DNA of 64,000 nt from Echiichthys vipera (lineage: Eukaryota; Chordata; Actinopteri; Perciformes; Trachinidae). This document shows positions 1-15,300 of this stretch, piece by piece. The DNA lies in assembly GCA_963691815.1 (NCBI GenBank), contig OY829655.1:30036771-30100770 (forward strand), given 5' to 3'. Under the pieces are notes generated by a model. That model did no database searches, was not told the DNA's origin, and saw only the letters and a list, made by a program, of their open reading frames with translations. Every line of letters begins with the position of its first letter. Within the stretch, counting starts at the first letter, position 1. The translations under genes and the position numbers were made by a program.

Positions 1-75
1 CAAAACTATCATAAATTGCAGGTTTCTCATAATCCTTCAAATGTCCTAATTTGCTCATTCTCTTTGCATCTCTAG

Positions 76-363
76 TTTCACCTGATATTGAGTGGTCTCA
101 AGACCAGGTTACCACACTGAGGGCTGGTGAGAATGTTCAACTCAGCTGCCGCATCACCGGACGTCCTGTCCCCCAGGTTGTCTGGTATAAGGATGGCAAA
201 GAGATTGACAAGAGGACCATGTATGACATTGAGATTACCAGCGGCATTGGCACCAGCAGTGTTTTTGTTCGCGATGCTGACAGGAACCACCGTGGCATCT
301 ACACCATAGAAGCTAAAAACAACTCTGGTACCAAGAAAGCTGATGTCAACGTCAGAGTACAAG
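76..363 (+). CDS. ttn: ttn exon 1 of window: A-band Ig domain
   Basis: One I-set Ig: Cys in LSCRI, Trp in VVWYKDGKEI, then the G-IYTIEAKN strand typical of A-band Ig. The acceptor is ctctag at 70-75 and the donor gttggt at 364. Donor choice is fixed by phase: the nearby gtaaac donor at 368 would break the frame into the next exon. The start is phase 1, continuing from an exon outside the window. Confidence 0.9.
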
Positions 364-3300
364 GTTGGTAAACTGTGCTGATTATGTTTCAATATTTGAC
401 GTTACAAACATTTTTTAAAGATATCTATGACTATTCTCAAAGTAACTCCTCTAACTTCTGTTTCCCTTCAGATACCCCTGGACCTGTCGAGGGTCCCATC
501 CGTTTCACCGGCATCACAGCTGAGAAGTGTACCGTGTGGTGGAACCCACCAGAGAATGACGGCTGTGCTGCCATTACCCACTATGTAGTGGAGAAGAGGG
601 AGACATCCAGAATCTCCTGGGCCTTGGTCACCTCCAAATGTGAAGCCTGCTCTTACAATGCTACCAACCTTATAAAGGGCAATGAATACCAGTTCAGAAT
701 CTCTGCTGTCAACAAGTTTGGTGACGGCAAACCACTGGACTCTGATCCCATCATCGCACAGATGCAATACAGTAAGCCAAGTTATTTTCTGCCTTGCATA
801 TTGATCATATCTTATATGACTTAACCCAATCGATTGCACTTGAAAAATGACAAAACAACAAAAGGCCTTTACATTAAAAACTTCAACATTATAACTAATG
901 AACTCCATGTTTTCTACTCTTACCTTCAGCTGTGCCTGATACCCCTGGCACACCAGATGCTACCCACGTGACTGGAAACAGCATCACTGTATGCTGGACC
1001 AGGCCAAGGTCGGATGGAGGCAACGAGATCAAACACTACATCCTGGAGAGGAGAGAGAAGAAGAGCCTGCGCTGGATAAAGGTTTCCTCCAAGAGGCCCA
1101 TCACAGAGCTAAGACACCGTGTTACCAACCTCACTGAGGGCAACGAGTACGAATTCCGTGTCATGGCTGAAAATGGTGCTGGCATCGGACCGGCCAGCAG
1201 TACTTCCAGGCTCTTCAAATGCAGAGAACCAACCAGTTCTCCCAGTGCCCCCACATTAATCAAGGTAGGAATGCAGTAACATCGCATTGAATTGTAAGAG
1301 AAAAAACATTCATGAAAGGTGTTGAGGTCAATCTTCAGAATTTAATTCAGATATTCTTCAGTTAAATTTCAATTCAATTAAATATTATATACAGTACCAA
1401 ATCATAACAAAGGTTATCTCAAGACACTTTCCCTTAAAACATTACTTAAGCGCTATTTTTGTAAAGAAGAAAACTAAAAAAGAACTTTAATGTAGGAAAG
1501 CAGAATGTAAAGAGAACATAAAAAAAAATAAAAACATAAATTACAAATTGTACTATAAACTATGCTCTTTTCTTGTCGATCAGGTCACTGACTCAACCAA
1601 GTCCTCTGTTACCCTGGAATGGACCAAGCCAGTCTTTGATGGCGGCTTGGAAATCATTGGCTACAATATCGACATGTGTAAGGCCAGTCTGGAGGAGTGG
1701 CACAGAGTTAACAGCCAGATTTGCATCAACACAAGTTACACTACCAAGGGCTTGGTGGCTGGAGAGCTCTACAAGTTCAGGGTCAGTGCTGTGAACGGTT
1801 CCGGAGAGGGTGAAGCTTCAGTGATGGCGAGTGCTGTTCAGGCTCTGGACAGACTTAGATCTCCTGAGATTGAAATTGGTGCCAACTTCAAGCAGACTCA
1901 CATCGTGAAGAATGGAAGCACTGTCACCCTTCAAATTACCTTCCGTGGCAAACCAGCTCCTCTCGCCACCTGGTCGAGGGTAGATGGTGAGCTGCCTGTC
2001 ATGGCTGATATCAGCACCACAGAGTCCTCCTCTACTCTGACCATCGAGAGTTGCACTAGGTACGAAGCTGGAAAATACACCCTGTCCCTGGAGAACAACA
2101 GCGGGCGCAAGTCCATTACATTTACTGTTAAAGTGCTGGACACACCTGGACCCCCAGGAGCTATCACCGTCAAAGATGTTACTCGTGGAGCCTTGACAGT
2201 CCTGTGGGATGCCCCCAGCAATGACGGCGGATCCCGAATCCACCACTACATTGTGGACAAGCGCGAGGCCAGCCGCCTGGCCTGGCAGGAGGTCAGCACC
2301 AAGTGCTCTCGCCAGATGATCAGGGTAACTGGCCTGGATATTGGTGTGCCCTATCTATTCAGGGTGATTGCCGTAAACCAGTATGGCCAGGGAGAACCTC
2401 ACGAGATGACAGAGCCCATCACTGCCACAGAAGAACCTGCACCACCCAAGAGACTGGATGTTGTTGACACCACCAAATCCACAGCTTCCCTGGTGTGGCT
2501 GAAGCCTGAGCATGATGGAGGCAGCCGCATCAGAGGCTACATCATTGAATTTAAGGCTAAAGACAGTGATCGCTGGATTGCTGGTGGAGAAACCAAATCC
2601 ATGAAGATGCATTTGGAGGGTCTGATTGAGAACGCAGAGTATGACTTCAGAGTCAGGGCCAAGAATGATGCTGGAATCAGCGAGCCACAGAGCACCTTCA
2701 GCTCTGTGGTCATTAAGGAGCCTTGCATTGAACCAACTGCCGACCTCAGCAGTATCACCAACCAGCTCATCACCTGCAAGATCTCCAACACCTTTACAAT
2801 TAACATCCCCATCAGTGGCAGGCCTGCACCCAAGGTCACCTGGAAGCTGGAGGAGATGAAGCTAAAGGAGAGTGACAGAGTCATCATCAGAACCACTAAG
2901 GAGGTAACCTCTTTAATAGTGAGAGACAGCAAGAGAAGCGACAGTGGCAAGTACTACCTGATCCTGGAGAATGCTGCTGGTGTGAAGACATTCACAGTGA
3001 CTGTGGTTGTTGTCGGAAGACCGAGTCCACCTACAGGCCCTGTGGAAATTTCTGAAGTCTCCTCAGAATCCTGCTCTCTGTCCTGGTCCGAGCCAGCTGA
3101 TGATGGCGGCTCAGAAATCACCAACTACATTGTAGAAAAACGAGAGTCTGGCTCTGCCTCTTGGCAAGTAGTAAACTCCAGTGTGCAGAGAACCACTATC
3201 AAAGTGACTCACCTTACCAAGTATATGGAGTACACCTTCAGAGTGTGCGCAGAGAACAAGTTTGGAGTCAGCAAGTCTGCTGAGTCTGCTCCTGTTGTCA

Positions 3301-6300
3301 TTGAGCATCCGTTTAGTAAGTTCTGTTCAACAGTAAATGCAAATCCTGTTTTTTATACATATGGATGTCAAAGTTACATATTTAAATACATTTACAAATC
3401 TATTTGCATATTAATAATCCCCATTCTATGCTTAATTTCTACAGTTCCTCCAAGTCCTCCAGGTCGTCCCGATGTGGTATCTGTGTCTGCTAATGCCATC
3501 AACATCAAATGGGACTTGCCATATGCCGATGGTGGCAGCCAGGTGACAGGCTACTGGATCGAGAAGAAAGAGAGAAACACCATCCTGTGGGTTAGGGAGA
3601 ACAAGCATCCCTGCCTGGAGTGCCATTACAAGGTATCCAACCTGATCGAAGGCCTGGAGTACCAGTTCAGGGTGTACACGATGAACATCGCTGGACTCAG
3701 CAAGGCCAGTGAGGCTTCCAGACCTGTGGTGGCGCTCAATCCTGTTGGTGAGGGAAACATCGATGTTTTAACTTTCTAAACTGATGACAGGTTATTTGGC
3801 ATGACAATTAAATGACAAAAACCTCTGTTGACCAAGTCTTTAACAACTGAGTGGTCAGTTAATCTGATTACTGTTCACTTTCCTCAACTAAAACAGTTAA
3901 ATCGGTTCATAAAAACCTTAATGATGCCTTTCAGAGCATAAAAAGCTGTTTGATTAAAGTTACAACAATCTTCTCCCCCTTCCTGCTCAGATCCCCCTGG
4001 TAAACCTGAGGTGACGGACATTACCCGCTCCTCCGTGTCATTGTGCTGGACCGTGCCGCTCAACGACGGCGGCAGCAAGCTCGTTGGTTACGTTGTGGAG
4101 AGGAAAGTCTACAGCACGGATGAGTGGGACGACAACCGCTGGCTCAAGTGCAATTACACCACCATCAGTGAGAACTACTTCACTGTCACCAACCTGGGAG
4201 AAGGAGACACCTATGAGTACCGCGTCATTGCCAAGAATGCCGCCGGCGTCCACAGTGCACCCTCAGAGATCACTGGACCAGTTACATGCAAGGATGAATA
4301 CTGTAAGTTAAAGAGGCACCAGGGATTTAGATTTTCGTTTACTTACCTCTTAAATCATCAGAAGCCTACCTCAGTTAGGCTTCTGATGATTTTTGAGGCA
4401 AAGATTATATCATTTATAGATTAAAACAAGTGAATAAAGACAAAGGTTTTTTTTCTGCTATTGCTTATACATGTGTTGTAGCATCTTGACAAAAAGCTTG
4501 ACTGTATATAACTGTCATTTATTGAGTAAAAATCTAATTCTCTCTTTATTGCTGCAGCTCCTCCAAAGGCTGAGCTGGACAGTAAGCTGGTGGGTGAGAC
4601 CGTCACAGTCACCGCCGGCTCAGACCTGGTCCTGGATGGTGCTGTGGGTGGAAAACCAGAGCCTACAGTGTACTGGTCGAAGAGCGACAAGATTTTGGAG
4701 CTCGGAGAGAAATACTCGCTGACCTACACTGCCACCAGAGCCATGGCTGTCATCAAGAACTGCGACAGATATGATACAGGCAGATACGTCCTGACCGTCA
4801 AAAACGCCAGCGGAATCAAGACCGCTGCCGTCAGCGTTAAAGTTCTGGGTGAGCAGCTAAGAAATCATTCATTTACCTGTCATTTTTTAAGCACGTTATT
4901 TTCCGAATGTGTCACTGAACTGTCTGAACCTCCTGATCAATCTCCATTTCTGTCTTTCAGACACTCCTGGAGCGCCGGCTGATAAGATCGTGATCAGCAG
5001 AGTGACGGAGGAGAAGTGTACGGTGTCCTGGAAGATTCCTCTCGAGGACGGTGGAGACATCGTCAGTCATTACATTGTGGAGCGTCGCGAGACGAGCCGT
5101 CTCAACTGGGTCATCATGGAGGCTGAGTGCAAGACGCTGTCATGTGTCAGCAGCAGGCTGATCAAGAGCAACGAGTACGTCTTCAGAGTCAGAGGAGTGA
5201 ACAAGTTTGGGCCTGGAGTTCCTCTGGAGTCCGAACCTGTCATCGCCAGGAACGCCTACAGTAAGCTGCAACAGTTTTCTCAGTTTAACTTTTTATCTTA
5301 ACGCAATAATAATAGTCAACTTTTCAGCTTTATAATTCTGACTACAATGTAAGAGATTTTTGGTAGCACAGCAGAAATTTCAAGTTAAAATAATTCATTC
5401 CAACGATTGCAGAGCAAGATGTTTAAAAACAATTAGATCCAAATATTTGCAGCAATACTAATAAATACTTGAATTTTAATGTCACACCACATATTATGCA
5501 TGCAATAATGCACTCTTCCAGTGTAGAATAAGGCATTAATGTGTTACAGGATCTAGATTTGTTTCCATGACTCTGACCTGTCCAATCCTTCTTCCTCAGC
5601 CATCACGTCCCAGCCGGGCACTCCGGAGGCTACAGCGGTGGGTAAGGAGCATGTCGTCATCGAGTGGCTGAAGCCCGAGAGCGACGGAGGCAGCGAGATC
5701 AAAACCTACATAGTGGATAAACGAGAGACGAGCAGCACCAGGTGGGAACAATTTCTGAACAGCTTAAAGGACAGATTTTAGTTTTCACTTTATGATTTAT
5801 TCTAAATATTCTTATTGTGTCTCGGTATCATTTTTTTCGGACCAGGTGGACTCGGGTGAATAAGAATTACACAATCTACGACACCCGTCTGAAGATCACA
5901 GGCCTGCTGGAGGGAAGCGAGTATCAGTTCAGAGTGACGGCGGTCAACGCTGCTGGAGACAGCCAGCCGAGCGACTCCTCAGCATACATCCTCTGCAAAG
6001 ACCCCACATGTAAGAGATTTCACTGTCCATTCACATTGTTTTATTTTCTAAACCTTCACTTGTGCAAAAGTTTACAGTTTTTAGAGATACATTTTCATTT
6101 TAAATTCTCGTGGTGATCCCAAAGTTTCCACAAGAAATTAAGATTGTTTTCCATTTGAAGGAACGACAGGACATGAAGCTGTATAACACATTTGTATTTA
6201 TCTTTGTCTTCTCCCAGATACCCCAGCTCCTCCATCAATGCCTCGTATCACGGACACAACCAAGCACAGCATTAGCATGATCTGGACCAGGCCCATGTAC

Positions 6301-9300
6301 GATGGTGGCTCAGATGTCAGCGGCTACGTGGTGGAGATCCTAGAGGAGGGCACTGAGCAGTGGTACCGTGCCACAACCAAAGCCCTAAAGACCAACGAGT
6401 ATGTGGCTGCCGGCCTAGCATCCAATAAGAAGTACAGATTCAGGGTAGCTGCCGTCAACAGCCAAGGCACCGGGGAGTTCAGTGATCCAAGTGCTGAGGT
6501 TGAGCCGCTTGAGAGAATTGGTGAGTCAGAAAATAATACCGTAATCAAATTAATCCATCACAGAGAGGATTATGATGGGAAATTAAATGCTTCTTGAACT
6601 TTTCCCGGTGACGGATCAGTGTCATATTTCAGCTTATTACACGGTAATTGCAGCATTATCAGACTCCCTCCTTACTGTTCTCTACCTGCTCAGAAATGCC
6701 CGACCTGGAACTGGCTGAGGACCTGAAGAAAACAGTGTGTCTACGTGCCGGAGGAACCCTGCGTCTGGTTGTATTTGTCAGCGGCCGGCCGACACCGGTA
6801 GTGGCCTGGAGGAAGACAGGTGTGGAGCTGCAGAGCCGCGGCTACATTGAGACCACCGATAGCTACACCTCACTGTTGGTGGAGAAGGTCAACCGCTATG
6901 ACTCCGGAAAATACGTTGTGGAGGCAGAGAACCCTTCTGGCAAGAAGACTGCCATCATCCTGGTCAAAATCTATGGTATGTCATCCCAAGTGTCCACAGA
7001 TACCAAATATCACATGTGTATAAAAAAATAAAATAAATGCCATTGCTTGGATTTACCAGTTTTGCAGATTTACTTGGATTCTTCTTTAAGACAATTGTAA
7101 AAAACACTTATATCTTCTCTTCCTCTGCTTGTTACTCCTGCAGACACTCCTGGTCCTCCAAGTTCTGTGAACGTGAAGGACTACACCAAGGAGTCCGTTG
7201 TGATCACCTGGGATGTCCCAAGTATTGACGGTGGTGCTCACGTCAGCAACTACATCGTAGAGAAGCGTGAAGCCAACATGAAGTCATACAAGACCATCAC
7301 CACTGAGTGTAGGAAGACCTTGTTCAGGATCACTGGTCTGGAGGAGGGAGTGCACTACTTCTTCAGAGTTCTGCCGGAGAACATCTATGGTGTCGGTGAG
7401 CCCTGTGAGACATCTGAGGCTGTGCTGGTGTGCGAAGTGCCATCAGTGCCTTTGAACCTCCAGGTTGTGGATGTCACTAAATCCTCTGCCACGCTGCACT
7501 GGGAGAAGCCAATTCACGAAGGTGGAAGCAGGCTGACAGGCTATAGCATTGAAGCTTGCAAAGTGGGCATGGACAGGTGGAGTGCTGTGGCAACAGTTAA
7601 GGCCTCAGTGTCTCAGCACACCATTCAGTCTCTGACAGAGAAAGACCAGTACCTGTTCAGAGTTCGAGCCACCAACAGCAGGGGAGCCAGCGAGCCCATG
7701 GACACCGCCTCTCCTGTCACTATCCAGGATATCAAGGGTAAGATCACATCAAGCACAAATCACTACACAACCACTTCTACTTTGAAGCTTAAAAGCTTCA
7801 CAGAAATCATTCAGATATAATGAACATGTCGCTCTGTTTATTCCAGTGATGCCCAAGATCGACATGAGCAGCATCCCTCAGAAGGTTGTCCATGTGCACC
7901 GCGGAAAACCCATCGACCTCAACATCCCCATCAAGGCCAAACCACAGCCTGTCTGCTCCTGGTTCTTCGGCGGCGTCAAACTGAAGGACAGCCTGGAACG
8001 CATCAAGATTGACAGCAACGGAAAATCCAGCCACCTCGTCATCCGCGAGACCACGATCAACGACACTGGAAACTACACGCTTGAGGTTAAGAATGCCATT
8101 GGCATGGCAACTGAGGTCATCAAGGTCATCATCCTTGGTAAGAGCACTTTCTGCACAAAAATGAAGGTTGTACACAGATATGTTGTGACTGATTAGAGAC
8201 CCGAAAATGTTGTTTTGCAACATGCATTAATATCTTCAAGATTTAGATTATCTACTACATCAAGAAAAATGCAAATGATTTGCAAAAAATAAGAAAATTC
8301 TAACGAGCTATCTTCTTGCACCCGTGCAGACAAACCTGGCATCCCAGTTGGTCCCGTGAAGATTGAGGAGGTTGACGGCGTGTCAGTGACAGTCAGCTGG
8401 GAACCTCCAGAGAAGGACGGTGGTGCCAACGTCAGCGGCTACGTGGTGGAGCAGCGTGATGCCCACAGGCCAGGTTGGATCACCATCTCAGAGTCAGTGA
8501 CCCGACCCTGCTTCAAGTACACCAGGCTTACCGAGGGAACTGAGTATGTGTTCCGCGTTGCTGCCATGAATCGCTTCGGTGTTGGTGGCTTCCTGCAGTC
8601 CCAGGTTGTGGAGTGCAAGAGCGCTAAGAGTGAGTTCTCCTTCAAAAGCTGATTTTCCTGTTTTTATTATGTTCTTTCATATATTTGAGTGCTTCATGTG
8701 GCAGCAACACTGCACACTTCTATTTGATCTAACTAGTCCAACCTTTAGTGCCATAAATTTGTGATGCGTGAATACATGTTTGTGTGAAGTTGATCACCCT
8801 TTGATTGTACCTTTACATCCTTAACACATTCCATTGTCCAGCCTTCTGTAAATTATTGTGTATTTAATACCAAAGTCTTTCATTTATTTACTCTTTTAAT
8901 CTGTATTTCTTGTGTAGCCATCCCTGGACCTCCAAGCAGGCCAGAGGTACTTGATGTCACCCACGAGGGCATGACCCTGACCTGGCAACCACCTGAGGAC
9001 AATGGTGGCTCCACCATTGCCGGCTACATCATCGAACGTAAAGAGGCACATTCTGACAGGTGGATGAAGATCAGCAAGAACCCTGTCACCATGACCAGAT
9101 ACCGCTCCTCTGGCCTGATAGAGGGCTTGGAGTATGAATACCGTATCACCGCCATCAACTCCAGAGGAGCCGGCAAACCCAGCGAGAGCTCTGCCATCAC
9201 CGTTGCCATGGATCCCATCGGTGCGTGTTGCAAAATTTTGTATAACTACTGTGATGTGTAATGACATGTAATTGGCTTCATTCATGAAAGCCTCACCAAC

Positions 9301-12300
9301 TATTTTGAATTAATCTTACCAGTGTGAAGTCAGTATGTTTATTAAAAGTCTCCGTGTTGTTGAACAGAGCCTCGTCAGCCCACAGTCACCGACTCCACCA
9401 GGACTTCAGTCACTCTGTCCTGGCTGCCACCTGAAGAGGAGGGCGGTTCTGTCATTACTGGTTACTTCATTGAGATGCAGAAGGTGGACCAGGTGGAATG
9501 GACACTGTGCAACACCACGGCCACCAAGATGTGCGAGTACACCCTCACCCACATGCCCCAGGGCTCCGAGTACAAATTCAGGATCAGTGCCTGCAATGCT
9601 GGTGGTTCTGGAGAGCCCGCTGAGATTCCTGGAGTGGTTAAAGTCCAGGAGATGCTTGGTAAGATTCCATCATTTAAACTTTAGTTTTACAATCAGATAA
9701 ACAACACAGTTTTACTTACCGATTTAAAAATGTTTTCTCTTTTACCTGAACCGCTAATTGAATTGACAAAAATCGTATCTGTGTCCTCTTCAGGTTATCC
9801 CGACTATGAGCTTGATGGTAAATACGAGGAGGGCTACGTGGTGCGGCAGGGTGGAGTCATCCATCTGTCTGTGCCCATCAAGGGTAAACCCATCCCTACA
9901 TGCAAGTGGACCAAGGATGGTCGTGACATCTCGCACCGGGCCATGATCGCCACCCATGATGACATCACCGAGCTGGTCATCAAAGAGGCACACAAAGACG
10001 ACACCGGTACCTACGACCTGGTGCTGGAGAACAAATGTGGCAGGAAGGCCGTGTACATCAAGGTTAGCTGCTCATCTTGCAGATAAATCTTCTTCAGTAA
10101 CAGAAGTAAAATAAAACAAATACATTTGGTTAGAATAGTTTGAACTTAACTCTGTATGTCTTTCCCCTCCAGGTGAAGGTGATTGGTCGCCCTGACATCC
10201 CAGAAGGCCCTCTGGAGTTTGATGACATTCAAGCCAGATCAGTCCGGGTCAGCTGGAGGTCTCCATCAGATGATGGCGGCTCTGACATTCTGGGTTACAT
10301 TGTGGAAAAGCGTGAGGTTTCCAAAGTTGCTTGGTGTACAGTTGATTCCCGGGTAACCGAGACCTCCTTGGTGGTGAAGGGTCTGAAGGAGAATGTGCAG
10401 TACCACTTCAAGGTTTCTGCCGAGAACCAGTTTGGCATCAGCAGATCTCTCAAGTCTGATGAGGCTGTCACACCAAAAACACCACTTTGTGAGTATTCTC
10501 CATTTTTCATTCTGTCCAATCCCAACTGATGTGTGTCAAAAGTTGCATTGTGGACATGTTGGCCAAAATCGTTAGTTAGTAGAAACACAAAGTTTACAAT
10601 TGTTGATGTATCTCCAGGCCCACCAGAACCTCCCAGCAACCCACCAGAGATCATGGAAGTCACCAAGACCACAGTGGCTCTGTCCTGGGCTCGGCCCCGG
10701 GATGACGGAGGCTCCCGCGTCACAGGATACTACGTGGAAAGGAGAGAGGTGTCGACAGAAAAGTGGGTCCGACACAACAAGACCCACATCACCACAACCA
10801 TGTACAATGTCACCGGTCTCATTCCGGATGCAGAGTACATGTTCAGAGTGGTGGCTCAGAACGACATTGGCAAGAGCGAGCATGGTCCTGCTTCAGAGGC
10901 TGTGGTCTGCAAAGATCCATTTGGTGAGTTAACGATATATGATGAATATTTCTTCATGAATTAATTGATGAGACTAAGGCGTATAAGTAGACAAGATTGC
11001 TCTGATTTGTCAAATAGCTTAGAATCTGTTTTACATTACTTCCACAAGACTTGTGCTGAGTATTAATCTGTCCTGTCTGTCTCCTTATAGACAAACCCAG
11101 CCAACCAGGAGAGATCGACATTATCTCCATCACCAAAGACAGTATCACCATCCACTGGCTCAGGCCCGAGCATGATGGCGGCAAGGAGATCCTCGGCTAC
11201 TGGATTGAGTTCAGGCAGTCTGGAGAAAGTGCTTGGAAGAAATGCAACAAGGAGCGCTCCAAGGATCGTCAATTCACCATGGGCGGCTTGATCGAGGCCA
11301 CGGAGTACGAGTTCAGAATCTTCGCTGAGAATGAGACTGGACTAAGCCGACCTCGCCGTACGCCCATGGGCATCAAGACCAAACTGAGCGGTGAGCTGCT
11401 AGAGAATTCAGATCCCATCAAACAAAACACCCTGATCAAAAATGAATTTATGTGATATTTTTTTAAAAATTACAACAAAATGTTATCAGTGAATTTGCTC
11501 AGAGCAGAGAGATAAATCTCACAGTCAGTCAAAGTTAAACGCTAAATTATGTGTAATTAAATGTCTTTTTAAATATATAAGTTTGCATGTCTGCATATAC
11601 AGTAAATACTGAGGTAGCAGCATCAGGATTGCAACAATTTGAAATTCATTTTACAGCAAAAAGTAAAAAGCGGGAAAGAATTATATCAAACTTTGCTGAT
11701 GTTTTTGCAGTTGGTGAGGCTCCAGCTTTGAAGGAAGATATTGAAGATGTAACCACAAAGCTTGGTGAGTCAGGCACATTGACCTGTGGCATCATTGGCA
11801 GACCTCTGCCTGAGATCAAGTGGTACCGCTACGGCAAGGAACTGATCCAGAGCCGAAAGTACAAGATGAGCTCAGATGGCCGTAACCACTCCCTCAGCAT
11901 TCTGACAGATGAGCAGGAAGACGAGGGCCTGTATACCTGCAGGGCCATCAACGAAGCCGGAGAGATCGAGACCAGCGGCAAACTGCGCCTGCAGGCGGCG
12001 CCTCAGTTCCACCCAGGCTTCCCTCTGAAAGAGAAGTACTTCGCCGGGGCTGGCACCAGTCTCCGTCTCCATGTCGTCTACATCGGACGTCCCATCCCCC
12101 AGATCATGTGGTTCTATGGCAAGAAGCCTCTGAACGCATCTGCGGATGTTATTATTGAAAACACTGAAAGCTACACCCACCTGGTGGTGAGGAACGTCCA
12201 GAGGAAGACCAACGCTGGCCGCTACAAGGTTCAGCTAAGCAATGTGTATGGAACCATCGACACTAGTCTGCGCGTTGAAATCCAAGGTAACACCAGACTA

Positions 12301-15300
12301 CTGAGCACAGGAAATAAAACAAAACTCAAAAAGTATACATTTTATGTCACAGCATGTGAAAAAATTGTTTTTTTAATTGTTAATATTAGTAGTGCTATAT
12401 TATTGGCCACATATATGAATTACAAATAACTATTACTAGATTTATTTATGTTTAAGAAGGACCAACATTACTCATTCATTTTTTTTCTAGATAAACCTTG
12501 CATCCCTGAGGGCCCTATTGTTGTTGAAGCCCTGCTGAAGAGCTCAATGGTCATCAGCTGGAAGGCTCCCAAGGACGATGGAGGCTCCATGATTACCAAC
12601 TACATCGTGGAGAAACGTGAGGCCAAGGAAGGCGAGCAGTGGCAACTGGTGTCCTCCTCTGTCTCTGGCACCACTTGTCGTGTCCCCAACCTGATCGAGA
12701 ACGCAGGCTACTACTTCAGAGTCTCTGCAAGGAATCAATACGGAGTCAGTGAGGCTCTGGAGATCCCATCAGTGGTCATTGTTAAGAGTCCATTTGGTAA
12801 GTGCATACAGATTTCGGTTTGCCAGTTTTGGATACTGTGACTACATTGCAGAGAGGCAGGACCAACGTTACAGATATGTAAAGAACTACAATAACATCCC
12901 CTGTTTATTTCTCAGAAAAACCTGGCATCCCACAACAACCCTTCATCATCAGCTCGACCAAAGACTCCTGTGTCGTCTGCTGGAAGCCTCCAAGCAGCGA
13001 CGGTGGAGCTAAAATCTCCAGCTACTACCTGGAGAAACGTGAGAAGAAGCAGAACAAATGGATGTCAGTAACCAGTAAGAAGTTTGTGGAGACCAGCTTT
13101 GAGGTCAGAGGCTTGATCGAGGGCTTTGAGTACGAGTTCCGTGTCAAGTGTGAGAACATGGGCGGTGAGAGCGACTGGAGTGAGATCTCGGCGCCTATCA
13201 CCCCCAAGTCTGACCAGTCTCCTCGTGCGCCTGCGTTCAGGGAGGAGATCAGGGACATGACCGTCAAATACCACGCCAATGCCACCTTTGTTACCAAGGT
13301 AATTTATTTCAGATACATTTGATATGTAAAATGACACCAACGTTGACATAAGTTTCATTCAATCAGTCAAGTCGATTAGCACAAGTCTCTGTTTGGAGTT
13401 AAATTTCAGTAAATATTTAACTTGGTTATTTTTCCTATGACAAGGTGGTGGGATATCCCAACCCATTGGTGAAATGGTTCCGCAGTGGAAAGGAAGTCGA
13501 GGCAGATGGAGTCAAGATCAAAGCCCAGGAGTTCAAGGGAGGCTACTACCAGCTGGTCATTATTGCTGCTGATGAATCAGATGCTACAGTTTACCAAGTC
13601 AGAGCAACCAACTCCTCAGGATCCATCTCTACAACAGCCAACCTGGAGGTGGAAGGTAATGATATAAAAATAATCATTGTTCATGTTTTCCAGAATCCAA
13701 TAAGTTATGTTCTCTGCAGGTGCAATGCCTTAAATAGAATACATTTTGATAAATATCAAACTTATGTAATGTGTTATCATTTTAATTCCAGTTCCTGCTA
13801 AGATCCACTTGCCCAAGGAGCTCCAGGGAATGGGAGCAGTCCATGCTGTCCGTGGTGATCACATCACCATCAAGATCCCCATCTCTGGGAAGCCTGAGCC
13901 AGCAATCACTTGGCAGAAGGGTCAGGAGATCCTTTCCAACTCTCCCTATCACCAAGTCATCACCACCAGGTCTTTCACCTCTCTGGTGTTCCAGAAGGGA
14001 ATGGAGAGGAAAGATAGTGGCTACTACATTATTACTGCAAAGAACAGGTTTGGAACAGACAAGCAAACCATTGAGGTGAATGTGGCGGACATACCTGAAG
14101 CTCCAAAGGGACTGATCGTCAGCGACATTTCTCGGGACTCCATCACCTTGACCTGGGAGCCCCCTGCCAATGATGGTGGTAGTGACATTATTAACTACAT
14201 TGTGGAGAAGTGTCCGACCACTGCTGACAGGTGGATCCGTGCTGGACAGACCACTGACTGCAGCATCACCATCATCAACATTTTTGGAAAGACAAAGTAC
14301 CAGTTCCGCGTCATCGCCGAAAACCAGTTTGGCCTGAGCCAACCTTCTGGGCCAACAGAGCCCATCACCACAAAGGAAGACAAGTCTGTGATTAGGAACT
14401 ATGATGAGGAAGTGGATGAAACCAGAGAGATCACCAAAGAGGAAGCGCTGTTCTACAAGGTGAAGGAGTTGTCCTCCAAGTACATTATCTCTGAGGAACT
14501 TTCTCGCTGCCAGTTTGGCGTGGTCCACCGCTGCACGGAGATTGCCACAAAGAAGACCTTCATGGCCAAGTTTATCAAGGTCAAAGGAACTGACCGTGAG
14601 TTGGTTCTCAGGGAAATTGAAGCCCTCAACATAGCAAGACACAAGAATGTCATCTATCTACATGAATACTTTGAAAGTATGGAGGAGATCATTTTGATCT
14701 TTGAATTCCTTTCTGGAGTTGACATCTTTGAGCGCCTTGGCACCAGCAACTTTGAGCTTACAGAGCAGGAGATTGTCCGCTACCTAAGACAAGTCTGCTC
14801 TGCCCTTAAGTTCATGCATAGTCACAACTTCGGCCACTTTGATATCCGCCCAGACAACATTGTCTACACCACAAGGAAAAGCACCACCATAAAGATAATT
14901 GAGATGGGCCAGGCTAGGCTGCTGGTGCCAGGAGAAAACATCAGAATGCTGTTCACAGCTCCGGAGTACTGTGCCCCTGAGATCCACCGTCACGACCTGG
15001 TCACAACAGCCACTGATATGTGGTCTGTTGGTGTAATGGCGTACGTTTTGCTCAGTGGCCTTAATCCGTTTGCAGCAGAGTCCATTACAAAGATGATTGA
15101 GAATATCTCCAACTGTGAGTACATCTTTGACAGTGAAGCATTTAAGGACATCAGCCTTGAAGCTATGGACTTTGTGGACAGACTTCTAGTCAAAGACAGA
15201 AGGCTCCGTATGACAGCCCATGAGGCTCTTGAGCACCCATGGCTCAAGATGAAGATTGAGCATGTCAGCAACAAGGTCATAAGAACATTGAGACACAGAA

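Noticed and set aside
364..372. Alternative donor gtaaac at 368 for titin exon 1
   Set aside because: It would leave phase 2 and put a stop at the next junction. The gttggt donor at 364 keeps frame.
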